The translations under genes and the position numbers were made by a program. The notes beneath the pieces were generated by a model. That model had not been told where the DNA came from. It was given only the letters and a program-made list of their open reading frames with translations, and searched no databases. A stretch of DNA of 64,000 nucleotides from CALMEC01 sp964628685 (lineage in GTDB: Bacteria > Actinomycetota > Thermoleophilia > Miltoncostaeales > Miltoncostaeaceae). Of this stretch, positions 50,689 through 58,684 are shown piece after piece. Each line of letters begins with the position of its first letter. The first letter of the stretch is position 1. The DNA lies in NCBI GenBank assembly GCA_964628685.1, contig CAZVNM010000008.1, forward strand, positions 1 through 64,000. The letters run 5' to 3'.

Positions 50689-51297
50689 CCGCCCCGTCCG
50701 CCTGATCGGGATGTCGACATCGACGTGCGCCGAATGTGATCCGGACGCAGAGACGGATGCGGCCCGATGACCGTTCCCCGGTCCCGGGCCGCATCACTCG
50801 CTCTCAGCTGTGGCCGCCGGCCCCTCGTCGGGCGCCGGCGCGCCGATGCTCATCGCAGGTCACAGGCGGCCCCTTTCCGCACGCCCCGTCCCACCCGGGA
50901 CGGCCATCCGGCGGCAGGTCGTCGCTTCCGTTGGGTGCACCGTCGCGGGTGGACGCCCTCCCGCCAGAACCGCCGAGGCCCGTGGCGCACATGCGCCGTG
51001 GTGTGCCGGGCCACGATCAATGGCTCCGAATGCGACACCTGGGACCAAGCCTGCGACGGACGCGTTCACGCTCCACCTTCGCTTCGCTGATGCCACGATC
51101 CACGCGGGTGCGGGATCGCTCGATGCACGTCCAGTCTGCTCCCGGTGCCGGCGAAAATCAAGCGACGCGCGATTCGCGACGCGCGGGGTCGTGATGACCT
51201 CACCGCTCGCGGTGGAGACGTCGCGCGCGCGTGATGTGTCGGTCACGAGGCCTGCGTGGAACGCGCCGCGCCGCGGGGCGGCCCCACCCCCGACGTT
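50689..51297. other. Intergenic, no gene supported
   Basis: About 610 bases between the MarR gene and clpP, downstream of both. Several open frames exist on both strands but none has a ribosome site, family resemblance or codon pattern I would trust. It is less GC-rich than its neighbours in places and could hold a decayed gene. Confidence 0.4.
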
Positions 51298-51909
51298 CTA
51301 GCCGGCCGGCGCCGCGATGCTCGAACCGGCGGTCTCGATGACCCGGTCGATGAGGCCGTAGTCGGCGGCCTCCTGCGCGGTGAAGAAGCGGTCACGCTCG
51401 GAGTCGCCGTGGATCTGCTCCGGGGTCTTGCCGGTGTGCTCGGCCAGGATCTCGTCCAGCCGCGCCCGGATGCTGAGGGCCTCGCGGGCGTGGATCTCGA
51501 TGTCGGTCGCCTGTCCCGAGAACCCGCCCGAAACCTGGTGGATGAGGATGCGGGAGTTGGGCAGCGCCATCCGCTTGCCCTTGGCGCCGCCGGCGAGGAG
51601 CAGCGCGCCCATGCTCATCGCGATGCCGACGCAGATGGTCTGCACGTCGGGCTTCACGAACTGCATGGTGTCGTAGATCGCAAGACCCGCGTACACCGAC
51701 CCGCCGGGCGAGTTGATGTAGATCGAGATCTCCTTGTCCGGGTCGTCGCTCGCCAGGTGCAGGAGCTGGGCGACCACCAGGTTGGCGATCTGATCGTCGA
51801 TCGGCGTGCCGAGGAAGATGATGCGCTCGTTGAGCAGGCGCGAATAGATGTCGAAGGAGCGCTCGCCGCGCGAGCTCTGCTCGATGACCATCGGGATGAG
51901 TGGGCTCAC
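51298..51909 (-). CDS. clpP: ATP-dependent Clp protease proteolytic subunit
   Basis: Serine peptidase ring of the Clp protease, 203 residues. The catalytic Ser is in GIAMSMGALLL and the His in NSRILIHQVSGG; the oxyanion GGSVYAGLA segment and the acidic residue region RDRFFTAQEA are present. GTG 51909 with AGGAG 9 bases upstream is the best start. It stands alone; no clpX or tig follows in the window. Confidence 0.94.
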   Translation of the reverse strand: MSPLIPMVIEQSSRGERSFDIYSRLLNERIIFLGTPIDDQIANLVVAQLLHLASDDPDKEISIYINSPGGSVYAGLAIYDTMQFVKPDVQTICVGIAMSMGALLLAGGAKGKRMALPNSRILIHQVSGGFSGQATDIEIHAREALSIRARLDEILAEHTGKTPEQIHGDSERDRFFTAQEAADYGLIDRVIETAGSSIAAPAG

Positions 51910-51994
51910 GCTGTGCTCCTCGCTCCTGTCGCGCCCGGATCGGCACGCCTGCGACAGGGTACCGGGGGTCCGTCCCCGATGGCCCGCCGCCGGG

Positions 51995-52414
51995 TCAGCG
52001 GCGCCCGGCCGCGAGCACCCGGCGGGTGAACTCAACGAACGCCGCCACCACCGTCGCGCCGATGAACGGCACCAGGACGATGACCACCCCGGTGCGCCCG
52101 CCGGTCGAGACGAGCACCGCCAGGACCGTGAACGTGATCGCCCACACGAGCAGGGCGCGACCCGCCGGCGAGAGTCCGCGGCCACGGCGCCGTCCGCCGC
52201 GCCAGATGTCGGCCACCACCACGACGATGAGCGCGAGCACGCTCGCCATCGCGAAGCCCGCGAGGAGGGGGATGCCCGTCCACTCCTCGTTGAACAGCGC
52301 CAGGAGGACGAGCCACGTGGGGACGCCCACGAGGATCCAGCGCCATACGCGCCGCGTGAGGGCGTCGATCGCGTCCCAGTCGTCCTCGGGTGGCTGTGGG
52401 CGCCCGGCGGTCAC
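51995..52414 (-). CDS. Small four-helix membrane protein, hypothetical
   Basis: A 139-residue protein with four hydrophobic segments (about 26-46, 50-70, 87-105 and 110-130) after an acidic start (PPEDDWDAIDALTRRVWRW). No recognised family. The start is taken as GTG 52414, with TACGCT 8 bases upstream as a possible -10. Upstream of clpP on the same strand, 85 bases away. Confidence 0.65.
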   Translation of the reverse strand: MTAGRPQPPEDDWDAIDALTRRVWRWILVGVPTWLVLLALFNEEWTGIPLLAGFAMASVLALIVVVVADIWRGGRRRGRGLSPAGRALLVWAITFTVLAVLVSTGGRTGVVIVLVPFIGATVVAAFVEFTRRVLAAGRR

Positions 52415-52422
52415 AGCCGGTG

Positions 52423-52428
52423 AGCGTA
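52423..52428 (-). promoter_or_regulatory. Possible -10 box of four-helix protein gene
   Basis: TACGCT on the minus strand, 8 bases before GTG 52414. Confidence 0.35.
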
Positions 52429-52642
52429 GCTGAGCGGACCGTGCGGATGGCGGGCCCGCGGGGCGGGGCGCCGCCGCGCTCCCGGAGACGATGTGTTCGT
52501 CGGCTCCACGGCATTCGGAGCGATGATCGTGATGTCCGGCGGGCCACGGGGCACCGGCGATCCGGGACATGGCGTCCGCCGGGGTTCCGCCGGTCGTGCG
52601 CGACATCGTAGGATCCACGACGTCACCCGGCGGGAGGAAACC

Positions 52643-53509
52643 ATGGGCAAGGACGAGGGCAAGCGCAAGCGCAGGAAGGGCGACCTGACCGACGTGGTCA
52701 TGTCCCTGGCGGCGATCCAGCCGGCCGGCGACGGATCGAAGTCGTCCAAGGGCAAGGCCGGGCGCAAGACGGCCATCGGCGTCGACATCGGCGGCTCGGG
52801 CATCAAGGGCGCACCGGTCGACCTGAAGCGCGGCGAGTTCGTCGTCGAGCGCATGAAGATCGCCACACCACAGCCGGCGACCCCCAAGGCCATCGCCCCC
52901 ATCGTCGCTCAGATCGTCGCGCAGGCCGGTGACGGGCCGGTGGGGGTCACCTTCCCGGCGGTCATGCATCACGGCGTCGCCCTCACCGCGGCCAACGTCG
53001 ACGCCAGCTGGGTCGGCACCGATGTGGCGGCGCTCATGGAGAAGGCGGTCGGACGACCCGTGCTGGTGCTGAACGACGCCGATGCGGCCGGTGTGGCCGA
53101 GGTCCGCTTCGGCGCGGCCAGGGACGTGCCGGGGGTCGTCCTCATGACCACGCTCGGCACCGGCATCGGTTCGGCGCTCTTCATCGATGGTCGCCTCGTG
53201 CCCAACACCGAGCTGGGGCACCTCGAGATCGACGGGCACGTGGCCGAGCGCCGTGCCGCGGCGGCCGTCCGCGACGACGAGGGACTCAGCTGGGAGGAGT
53301 GGGCGAAGCGGCTGCAGCGCTACTACACGCACGTCGAGCGGCTCTTCACCCCCGATCTGATCGTGGTGGGCGGCGGGGTCAGCCGGCAGAGCGAGAAGTT
53401 CCTGCCGCTCCTCGATCTGCGCACCCGGATCGTCCCGGCCGAGCTGCGCAACACGGCCGGCATCGTGGGGGCCGCGTGGCTCGCGGCGCGCGCGGCCAAG
53501 GGCGCCTGA
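52643..53509 (+). CDS. ppgK: Polyphosphate glucokinase (ROK family)
   Basis: Phosphorylates glucose using polyphosphate and/or ATP. ROK features: N-terminal phosphate-binding GVDIGGSGIKGAPVD, the LNDADAAGVAEVRFGAA segment, LGTGIGSALF and the glucose-binding ELGHLEIDGHV. The ROK zinc cysteines are absent, as in actinobacterial PPGK. A basic N-terminal extension (GKRKRRKG, about 45 residues) is extra and could bind polyphosphate; that is inference. The length is 288 residues, with GGGAGGAAA before the ATG. Confidence 0.9.
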   Translation: MGKDEGKRKRRKGDLTDVVMSLAAIQPAGDGSKSSKGKAGRKTAIGVDIGGSGIKGAPVDLKRGEFVVERMKIATPQPATPKAIAPIVAQIVAQAGDGPVGVTFPAVMHHGVALTAANVDASWVGTDVAALMEKAVGRPVLVLNDADAAGVAEVRFGAARDVPGVVLMTTLGTGIGSALFIDGRLVPNTELGHLEIDGHVAERRAAAAVRDDEGLSWEEWAKRLQRYYTHVERLFTPDLIVVGGGVSRQSEKFLPLLDLRTRIVPAELRNTAGIVGAAWLAARAAKGA

Positions 53510-53511
53510 CC

Positions 53512-54555
53512 TCAGGTCGGGCGCACCACCCCGGCGCTCTCGTCCCACAGGGTGACCCGGGGGAGGAGGCTCGGCAGGATGTCGGTCAGCGTCACCACCT
53601 GGGGCTGCGCACCCGACTCCCCCGTCACGAGGACCAGCTGGTTGCGGGTCTCGCGCATCCGCGCCAGGGCCTGGTGGAGCGGGGTCTTTGCGTTCATCGC
53701 GAGCACCGGGCGCGAGTAGGGTGCGGCCGGGGCGTCGGGCAGCGGGTTGGTGAGGGTGTCCCGCACGTGGATCACGCCGCTGATGGCGTCGTCGTCGCGC
53801 AGGAGCACCCGCATGTGGCCGGTCCTGCGCGTGGCCTCCTGCACGTCGGCGACGGTGGCGTCGCCCGGGACCGACGTGATGCCCGTGCGTTCGGCCACCA
53901 GGTCGCCCAGGGTCAGCTGGTCCATGACGAGCGCACGCGAGATGGACGCGCGGTAGCCGGCCTCCAGGGCGCCGACGTTGGCCGAGTGCTCGACGAGCGC
54001 CGACAGGGTCGCCGGGTCACCGCCCACCGGCAGCTCGGCGATCGGTTCGACGCCCATCATCCGAAGCAACCGGTTGGCCGCCTCGTTCAGCAGGTACAGC
54101 AGCGGTCGTGTGAAGCGCATGAACGCCCGCATCGGGAGTGCCAGGACCGTCGCGACGAACTCGGGGTGGGCGATGGCCCACGACTTGGGCGCCATCTCCC
54201 CGATCACCAGGTGCAGGAACGTCACGATGAGAAGCGCGAGGACGAAGGCGATGACGCTTGCGGTGTTGTCGCCGAGCCCCACGGATTCGAGCATGGGGGT
54301 GAGGGCGTGGTGCACCGCCGGTTTGGTGATCGCGCCGAGTGCGAGCGTGCACACGGTGATGCCCAGCTGGGCGCCCGCGAGCAGCAGGGTGAGCTCGGCC
54401 GAGCTGCGCAGCGCGGCCCGGGCGGCGCGCGACCGGCGCGCGTCCTCCTCCAGCCGGTGACGGCGCGCCGCGATCAGGGCGAACTCGGTGGCGACGAAGA
54501 ACGCGCTCAGCACGATGATGCCGGCGGAGACGACCACGACCATGAGCGGGCTCAT
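53512..54555 (-). CDS. CNNM/DUF21-CBS membrane protein, short form
   Basis: A 347-residue protein with the DUF21 (CNNM) membrane domain (about 1-190, four helices, including LGITVCTLALGAI and FLHLVIGEMAPKSWAI) and a CBS pair (about 205-335). The CorC_HlyC domain of its neighbour is missing. This superfamily is linked to Mg/Co transport. Start overlaps the stop of the longer paralogue (ATGA), so the two are translated together and may form a heteromer. Confidence 0.88.
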   Translation of the reverse strand: MSPLMVVVVSAGIIVLSAFFVATEFALIAARRHRLEEDARRSRAARAALRSSAELTLLLAGAQLGITVCTLALGAITKPAVHHALTPMLESVGLGDNTASVIAFVLALLIVTFLHLVIGEMAPKSWAIAHPEFVATVLALPMRAFMRFTRPLLYLLNEAANRLLRMMGVEPIAELPVGGDPATLSALVEHSANVGALEAGYRASISRALVMDQLTLGDLVAERTGITSVPGDATVADVQEATRRTGHMRVLLRDDDAISGVIHVRDTLTNPLPDAPAAPYSRPVLAMNAKTPLHQALARMRETRNQLVLVTGESGAQPQVVTLTDILPSLLPRVTLWDESAGVVRPT

Positions 54556-55928
54556 GCGGCGTCCCCCCGCGTCGGTCCCTCGTCGTTGTCGGGCAGCGTC
54601 AGACGCAGCTTGGACGGCACGTAGTGCTCGACCTTCAGCACCTCCGCGCGCAGATACTTGGTGAGCGGCTCGTCCTCGTCCATCAGGTCCGCGGCGTCCA
54701 GCGGCAGCGGCACGTCCACGACGGTGCCCGGCTGGGGCAGATGACCGTACGCGTCGATGACGAGGCCGGCGATCGTCTCGTAGTCGCCGCGGGGCAGATC
54801 GACCAGGAGCGCGCGCTCCACCTCGTCCACGTGCACGTCGCCGGCCATGATCCAGATGCCGTCGTCCAGCTGTTCGTCGAGCGGCAGGCGGGGATCGTGC
54901 TCGTCGGTGATCTCGCCCACGATCTCCTCGGCCAGGTCCTCGAAGGTGACGATGCCGGTGAACCCGCCGTACTCGTCCACCACGCAGGCCATCTGCGCCC
55001 GGGCCTCGTCCATCGCGCGCAGGACGTCGGGCAGGTCCATCAGCGCCGGCACCACGAGCGCCTCCCGCGCCAGCTCGGTCACCGGGGTGTGCTCACCCCG
55101 GCCGTTGGGTCGGTGGCTGAGGATGTCGACCAGATGGACCACGCCGAGGATCCGCTCCTGCTCGTCCAGGATGGGGTAGCGGGTGTGGCCGGTCGACATG
55201 AGGTCGCGCACCTCGCCGATGGTGGCGGTCTCGCGCACGACGTCCACGCGGGAGCGCGGCATCATCGCGTGCTCCACGTCCCGGCGGGGGAAGTCGATGA
55301 TGCGGTCGAGCATCGTCGAGAGCTCCGGGGACAGGTCGCCGCGGTCGCGCGACTCCTCCACCACGTGCTCCAGGTCGAGGGCGGTGGCGGAGTGCTCCAC
55401 GTCGTGCACCGGCTCGATGCCCAGGAGACGCAGGAGGAGCTCGGCCGCCTTGTCGAACACCCAGATGAGCGGGCCGAACACGGTGAGGAAGATCCGCGTG
55501 GACCGCGACAGCGCACCCGAGACCTGATCGGCGCGGGCGATGGCGTAGTTCTTGGGGAAGAGCTCGCCGAAGAGCATCTGGATCATCGTGGAGAAGGTGA
55601 GCGCGATGATCCCGCCGATCGCGAGCGCCAGCCCGCGCGACATCCAGCCGGCGTCGGTCATCGTCGTCGCGAGGGCCTTGCCGATCAGCGGCTCGGCCAC
55701 GTAACCGACGAGGAGCCCCGTGACGGTGATGCCCAGCTGCGCGCCGCTCAGCATGAACGACGTGCGTCGCGTGATGTCGAGGGTGCGTCCCGCCGCCGCG
55801 TCGCCCGCCGCGGCACGCGCCGCCAGACGGGAGCGGTCGACGGCCATGTAGGCGAACTCCTGCGCGACGAAGTAACCCGTCGCAGCGGTGATCAGGAGGA
55901 CGACGCCGGCACCGACGATCAGTGACAC
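54552..55928 (-). CDS. CNNM/DUF21-CBS-CorC_HlyC membrane protein, long form
   Basis: A 458-residue protein: DUF21 membrane domain (about 1-190), a CBS pair (about 205-335, with RYPILDEQERILGVV and VVDEYGGFTGIVTFEDL) and a C-terminal CorC_HlyC domain (about 350-440). The family acts in divalent cation (Mg/Co) efflux or its control. GTG start at 55928. First of a two-gene operon with the short paralogue. Confidence 0.9.
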   Translation of the reverse strand: MSLIVGAGVVLLITAATGYFVAQEFAYMAVDRSRLAARAAAGDAAAGRTLDITRRTSFMLSGAQLGITVTGLLVGYVAEPLIGKALATTMTDAGWMSRGLALAIGGIIALTFSTMIQMLFGELFPKNYAIARADQVSGALSRSTRIFLTVFGPLIWVFDKAAELLLRLLGIEPVHDVEHSATALDLEHVVEESRDRGDLSPELSTMLDRIIDFPRRDVEHAMMPRSRVDVVRETATIGEVRDLMSTGHTRYPILDEQERILGVVHLVDILSHRPNGRGEHTPVTELAREALVVPALMDLPDVLRAMDEARAQMACVVDEYGGFTGIVTFEDLAEEIVGEITDEHDPRLPLDEQLDDGIWIMAGDVHVDEVERALLVDLPRGDYETIAGLVIDAYGHLPQPGTVVDVPLPLDAADLMDEDEPLTKYLRAEVLKVEHYVPSKLRLTLPDNDEGPTRGDAA

Positions 55929-56180
55929 GGCCGTGCTCAGGCTCGACCCCCCGACGTGTCGGAAACGGGTCGGCCGCCGCTACTCGGAGGTTCGTCGTCC
56001 ATCATCTCGTGAGGGTGGTCGGTCGCCGCGACACGGCCGGTAGGATCGCATAATCCGCGGACACCCTCATGAGGCACGGTTGGGGCGCATGGCGAGACCC
56101 GCGGCGAGGCCCGTGACCGCCCCGGTCCCAACCGGTGCCCGGCCGGCGGCGCCGCCCAATCAGCCCGTGAACGAAAGCGT

Positions 56181-56909
56181 GTGACCACGGTGGACCTCGG
56201 TCGGTTTCGCACCCATCTGCAGGAGTTCGGCGCCGCGACGGTCGCGGTCGCGGCGGGTCGTCGGGCGGGGCGCGACCTGGCCCATCGCGTGCGCGGCTGG
56301 ACCGGTCGACCCCCGCGCACCGTCACCTACGGTGGCAGGACCCACCCCGAGTTCCACCATCCGGACGGTCGCACCTGGCTCACCGAGCGGGCGGTGGAGG
56401 TGGCCGTCGCGCGCGCGTTCCTCGACCGGGCGCCGCTCGGGGCGCGTGTCCTCGAGGTGGGCAACGTCCTCGGCCGGTACGGGGGGACCGGGCACCTGGT
56501 CATCGACCGGTACGAGCGGGCGCCCGGCGTTCTGAACGTGGACGCCGCCGACTACGCAGCACCCGAGCTCGCCTTCGACGCGATCGTGTCGGTCTCGACG
56601 CTCGAACACGTGGGCTGGGACGAGCCGGAGCGCGACCTCGGGAAGGCCGAGCGCACCATCGCACACCTGCGGCGGCTCCTTGCACCCGGCGGCCGCATGC
56701 TCGTGACGATCCCGTTGGGCTACCACCCGGCGCTCGACACCTGGATCCTGGGCGGGGCCCACGACGCCGACCACGCCGAGATCGTGCGGCGGGCGCGGGG
56801 CGGGGGATGGGAGCCGGTGGGCGTGGCGGACCTCGGAAAGCCGCGCTACGAGTTCGATGCGCGGACCGCCCGGGCGGTGTGGATCGCCGAGTTCACCCCG
56901 GTCGCGTGA
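56181..56909 (+). CDS. Class I SAM-dependent methyltransferase
   Basis: A 242-residue protein. The SAM-binding motif I is divergent (VLEVGNVLGRYG, about residue 90), but FDAIVSVSTLEHVGWDEP and the LLAPGGRMLVTIPLG segment are standard for class I enzymes. A conserved N-terminal YGGRTHPEFHHPDGRTWLTE precedes it. The substrate is unknown; such proteins often sit in glycan or surface-polymer pathways, which is not visible here. Confidence 0.75.
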   Translation: MTTVDLGRFRTHLQEFGAATVAVAAGRRAGRDLAHRVRGWTGRPPRTVTYGGRTHPEFHHPDGRTWLTERAVEVAVARAFLDRAPLGARVLEVGNVLGRYGGTGHLVIDRYERAPGVLNVDAADYAAPELAFDAIVSVSTLEHVGWDEPERDLGKAERTIAHLRRLLAPGGRMLVTIPLGYHPALDTWILGGAHDADHAEIVRRARGGGWEPVGVADLGKPRYEFDARTARAVWIAEFTPVA

Positions 56910-56916
56910 GGACACC

Positions 56917-56935
56917 GCGGGCCGACCCGGCCCGC
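56917..56935. terminator. Hairpin between convergent genes
   Basis: GCGGGCCG (56917-56924) pairs with CGGCCCGC (56928-56935), loop ACC. It lies in the 43-base gap between the methyltransferase and DUF1015 genes. Confidence 0.7.
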
Positions 56936-56952
56936 ACGCCGGCGGTGACCGG

Positions 56953-58176
56953 TCAGTCGAGCGGGTGGAACGCCACGCCGGTCAGGAGCTTGGGGAAGAA
57001 GTACGTGGACTTCTGCGGCATCGTCTCGCCGGCCTCGGCCACCGCCACCACCGACTCCTTGGGCATCGGCCGCATGATGAGCACCGCGGCGGCGCGTCCG
57101 CTCCGGCCGAGCTCCCAGGCCTCGGCGGTGTCCTTCACGTAGCTGAGGACGCCGCGGTGGGCGAGCGTCGCCTGGTCCTCCCCGAACGCGCGTCGCAGGA
57201 TGCGCTCCTCCAGCACCGACACGTCCAGCTGTGCGGCGGGTGACGCGTCGGTCTGCTGCTCGCCGGTGATGACCGCGGCGCCCTGCGGTGTGACCAGACC
57301 GAACGACGGCGCGTACTGGGGCGTCGTCGCCAGCACGAACCGCAGCTCGTCCAGGTCGGCCACCGGTCGCACGTCGAACCCCTCCGTCAGTGTGCCCGGG
57401 TCCTCGGCGAGGACGCGGTGGGTCGGCAGGACCACGAGGCCCGGGTCCTCGATCGCCGTGAGCCCCATCATCACGAACCCGTGCGGACCGTCCCCGTCAT
57501 CGTCCCCGGTGTCCGCCGCACGACGCCTGCCCGCGTACTCGACGGCCGTCTCGTAGCGGTGGTGTCCGTCGGCGATGAGGATCCAGCGGTCGGCGATGCC
57601 CGAGGCGACGCCCTCGAGCGCGACGGGGTCGTCGATCCACCACACGCGGTTGCGCGTGCCGTCGGCCGTCGTGAAGTCGGCGTCCGGCGCGCCCTCCACC
57701 CCCAGGCACTCCCACACCACGCCGGCGCGGTCGGGGTAGAGCCCGTAGACCGGTGAGATCTGGTGCCCGGCCGCGTTCAGCAGGTTGAGGCGGTCCTCCT
57801 TGGGCCCGGCGTGCGTGCGTTCGTGCGGGCGCACCGCGCCGGTCTCGTACGGCTCGGCGCGCACCGTCACCAGGATCACGCGCCGTTCGGCGAGCTCACC
57901 GGTCTCGAGTGCGAACGTCTGCGTCCAGGCGATCATCCCCGGCGTGGGATCGGCGCCCAGGACGCCGCCCCCGGTCCACTCGGCGATCAGCTCGCGCACC
58001 CGCTCGTACGGCGGGTCCGGCAGCTCCAGGCGGACGGCGTTGTACGGGCTCGCCTCCATGAGCGCCGTGCGCTCGTCGGCGTCGATGACGTCGTACGGCG
58101 GGGCGACCAGGGACTCGAGGGGACCGGCCGTCGCGGGCCGGTAGCGCAGCGGGGTGAGGGGGCGGATGATTGCCAT
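56953..58176 (-). CDS. DUF1015 family protein
   Basis: A 407-residue member of DUF1015, a widespread family of unknown biochemical role. Hallmarks: RPLTPLRYRPATAG at the start, LVAPPYDVIDADER, RPHERTHAGPKEDRLNLL, IADGHHRYETAVEY and the late C-terminal strand. TAGCAT lies 6 bases before the ATG. Transcribed alone on the minus strand. Confidence 0.9.
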   Translation of the reverse strand: MAIIRPLTPLRYRPATAGPLESLVAPPYDVIDADERTALMEASPYNAVRLELPDPPYERVRELIAEWTGGGVLGADPTPGMIAWTQTFALETGELAERRVILVTVRAEPYETGAVRPHERTHAGPKEDRLNLLNAAGHQISPVYGLYPDRAGVVWECLGVEGAPDADFTTADGTRNRVWWIDDPVALEGVASGIADRWILIADGHHRYETAVEYAGRRRAADTGDDDGDGPHGFVMMGLTAIEDPGLVVLPTHRVLAEDPGTLTEGFDVRPVADLDELRFVLATTPQYAPSFGLVTPQGAAVITGEQQTDASPAAQLDVSVLEERILRRAFGEDQATLAHRGVLSYVKDTAEAWELGRSGRAAAVLIMRPMPKESVVAVAEAGETMPQKSTYFFPKLLTGVAFHPLD

Positions 58177-58182
58177 GGGCGG

Positions 58183-58188
58183 ATGCTA
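58183..58188 (-). promoter_or_regulatory. -10 box of DUF1015 gene, leaderless type
   Basis: TAGCAT on the minus strand, 6 bases before ATG 58176. Confidence 0.45.
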
Positions 58189-58238
58189 TGGGCGCCACCG
58201 GCCGGTGGCCCCCGGCGTGGTCCCGCACGACGCCTCGG

Positions 58239-58613
58239 TCAGAGGGTGTCGCTCCCGCGGGGCGCGGGCCCCTCGTCGGTCCGCGTGCGCTGCCACGGCC
58301 ACGCGCCGGTCATCTCGAGCTGCAGGGCGAAGCTGAGGAAGGTCCGGATGAGGACGATCGCGCCCAGGACCGCCACGCTGCGCGGCGTCGGGGTCACCGC
58401 CACCGTCCGGATGATGTCGGCCGCCACCAGGAACTCGAGCCCCAGCAGGATCGAACGGCCCAGTCGCCTGCGAAACGCGTGGTACGGGTCGACCCCCGGC
58501 CGGCGGTGCACCAGCGTCGCCCATGTCGCCACCAGGGCCCCGACCACGATGACCGCCACACCTGTGGCATCCACCACCTTACCGACGGTCTCGATGGTCT
58601 CCGCGAACGTCAT
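58239..58613 (-). CDS. DUF1622 small membrane protein
   Basis: A 124-residue DUF1622 protein with three membrane helices (about 15-35, 52-72 and 82-102) and the family loop YHAFRRRLGRSILLGLEFLVAAD. Function unknown. It sits between the DUF1015 gene and the divergent helicase gene. Confidence 0.82.
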   Translation of the reverse strand: MTFAETIETVGKVVDATGVAVIVVGALVATWATLVHRRPGVDPYHAFRRRLGRSILLGLEFLVAADIIRTVAVTPTPRSVAVLGAIVLIRTFLSFALQLEMTGAWPWQRTRTDEGPAPRGSDTL

Positions 58614-58672
58614 GGACGGATGCTCTCCGTGAGCGGACGTCGCCTCGGGGCCGGCTCCACCAGTGCGGCCGC

Positions 58673-58678
58673 TACCCT
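58673..58678 (+). promoter_or_regulatory. -10 box of helicase gene, leaderless type
   Basis: TACCCT, 6 bases before GTG 58685. Confidence 0.45.
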
Positions 58679-58684
58679 TGGCGG

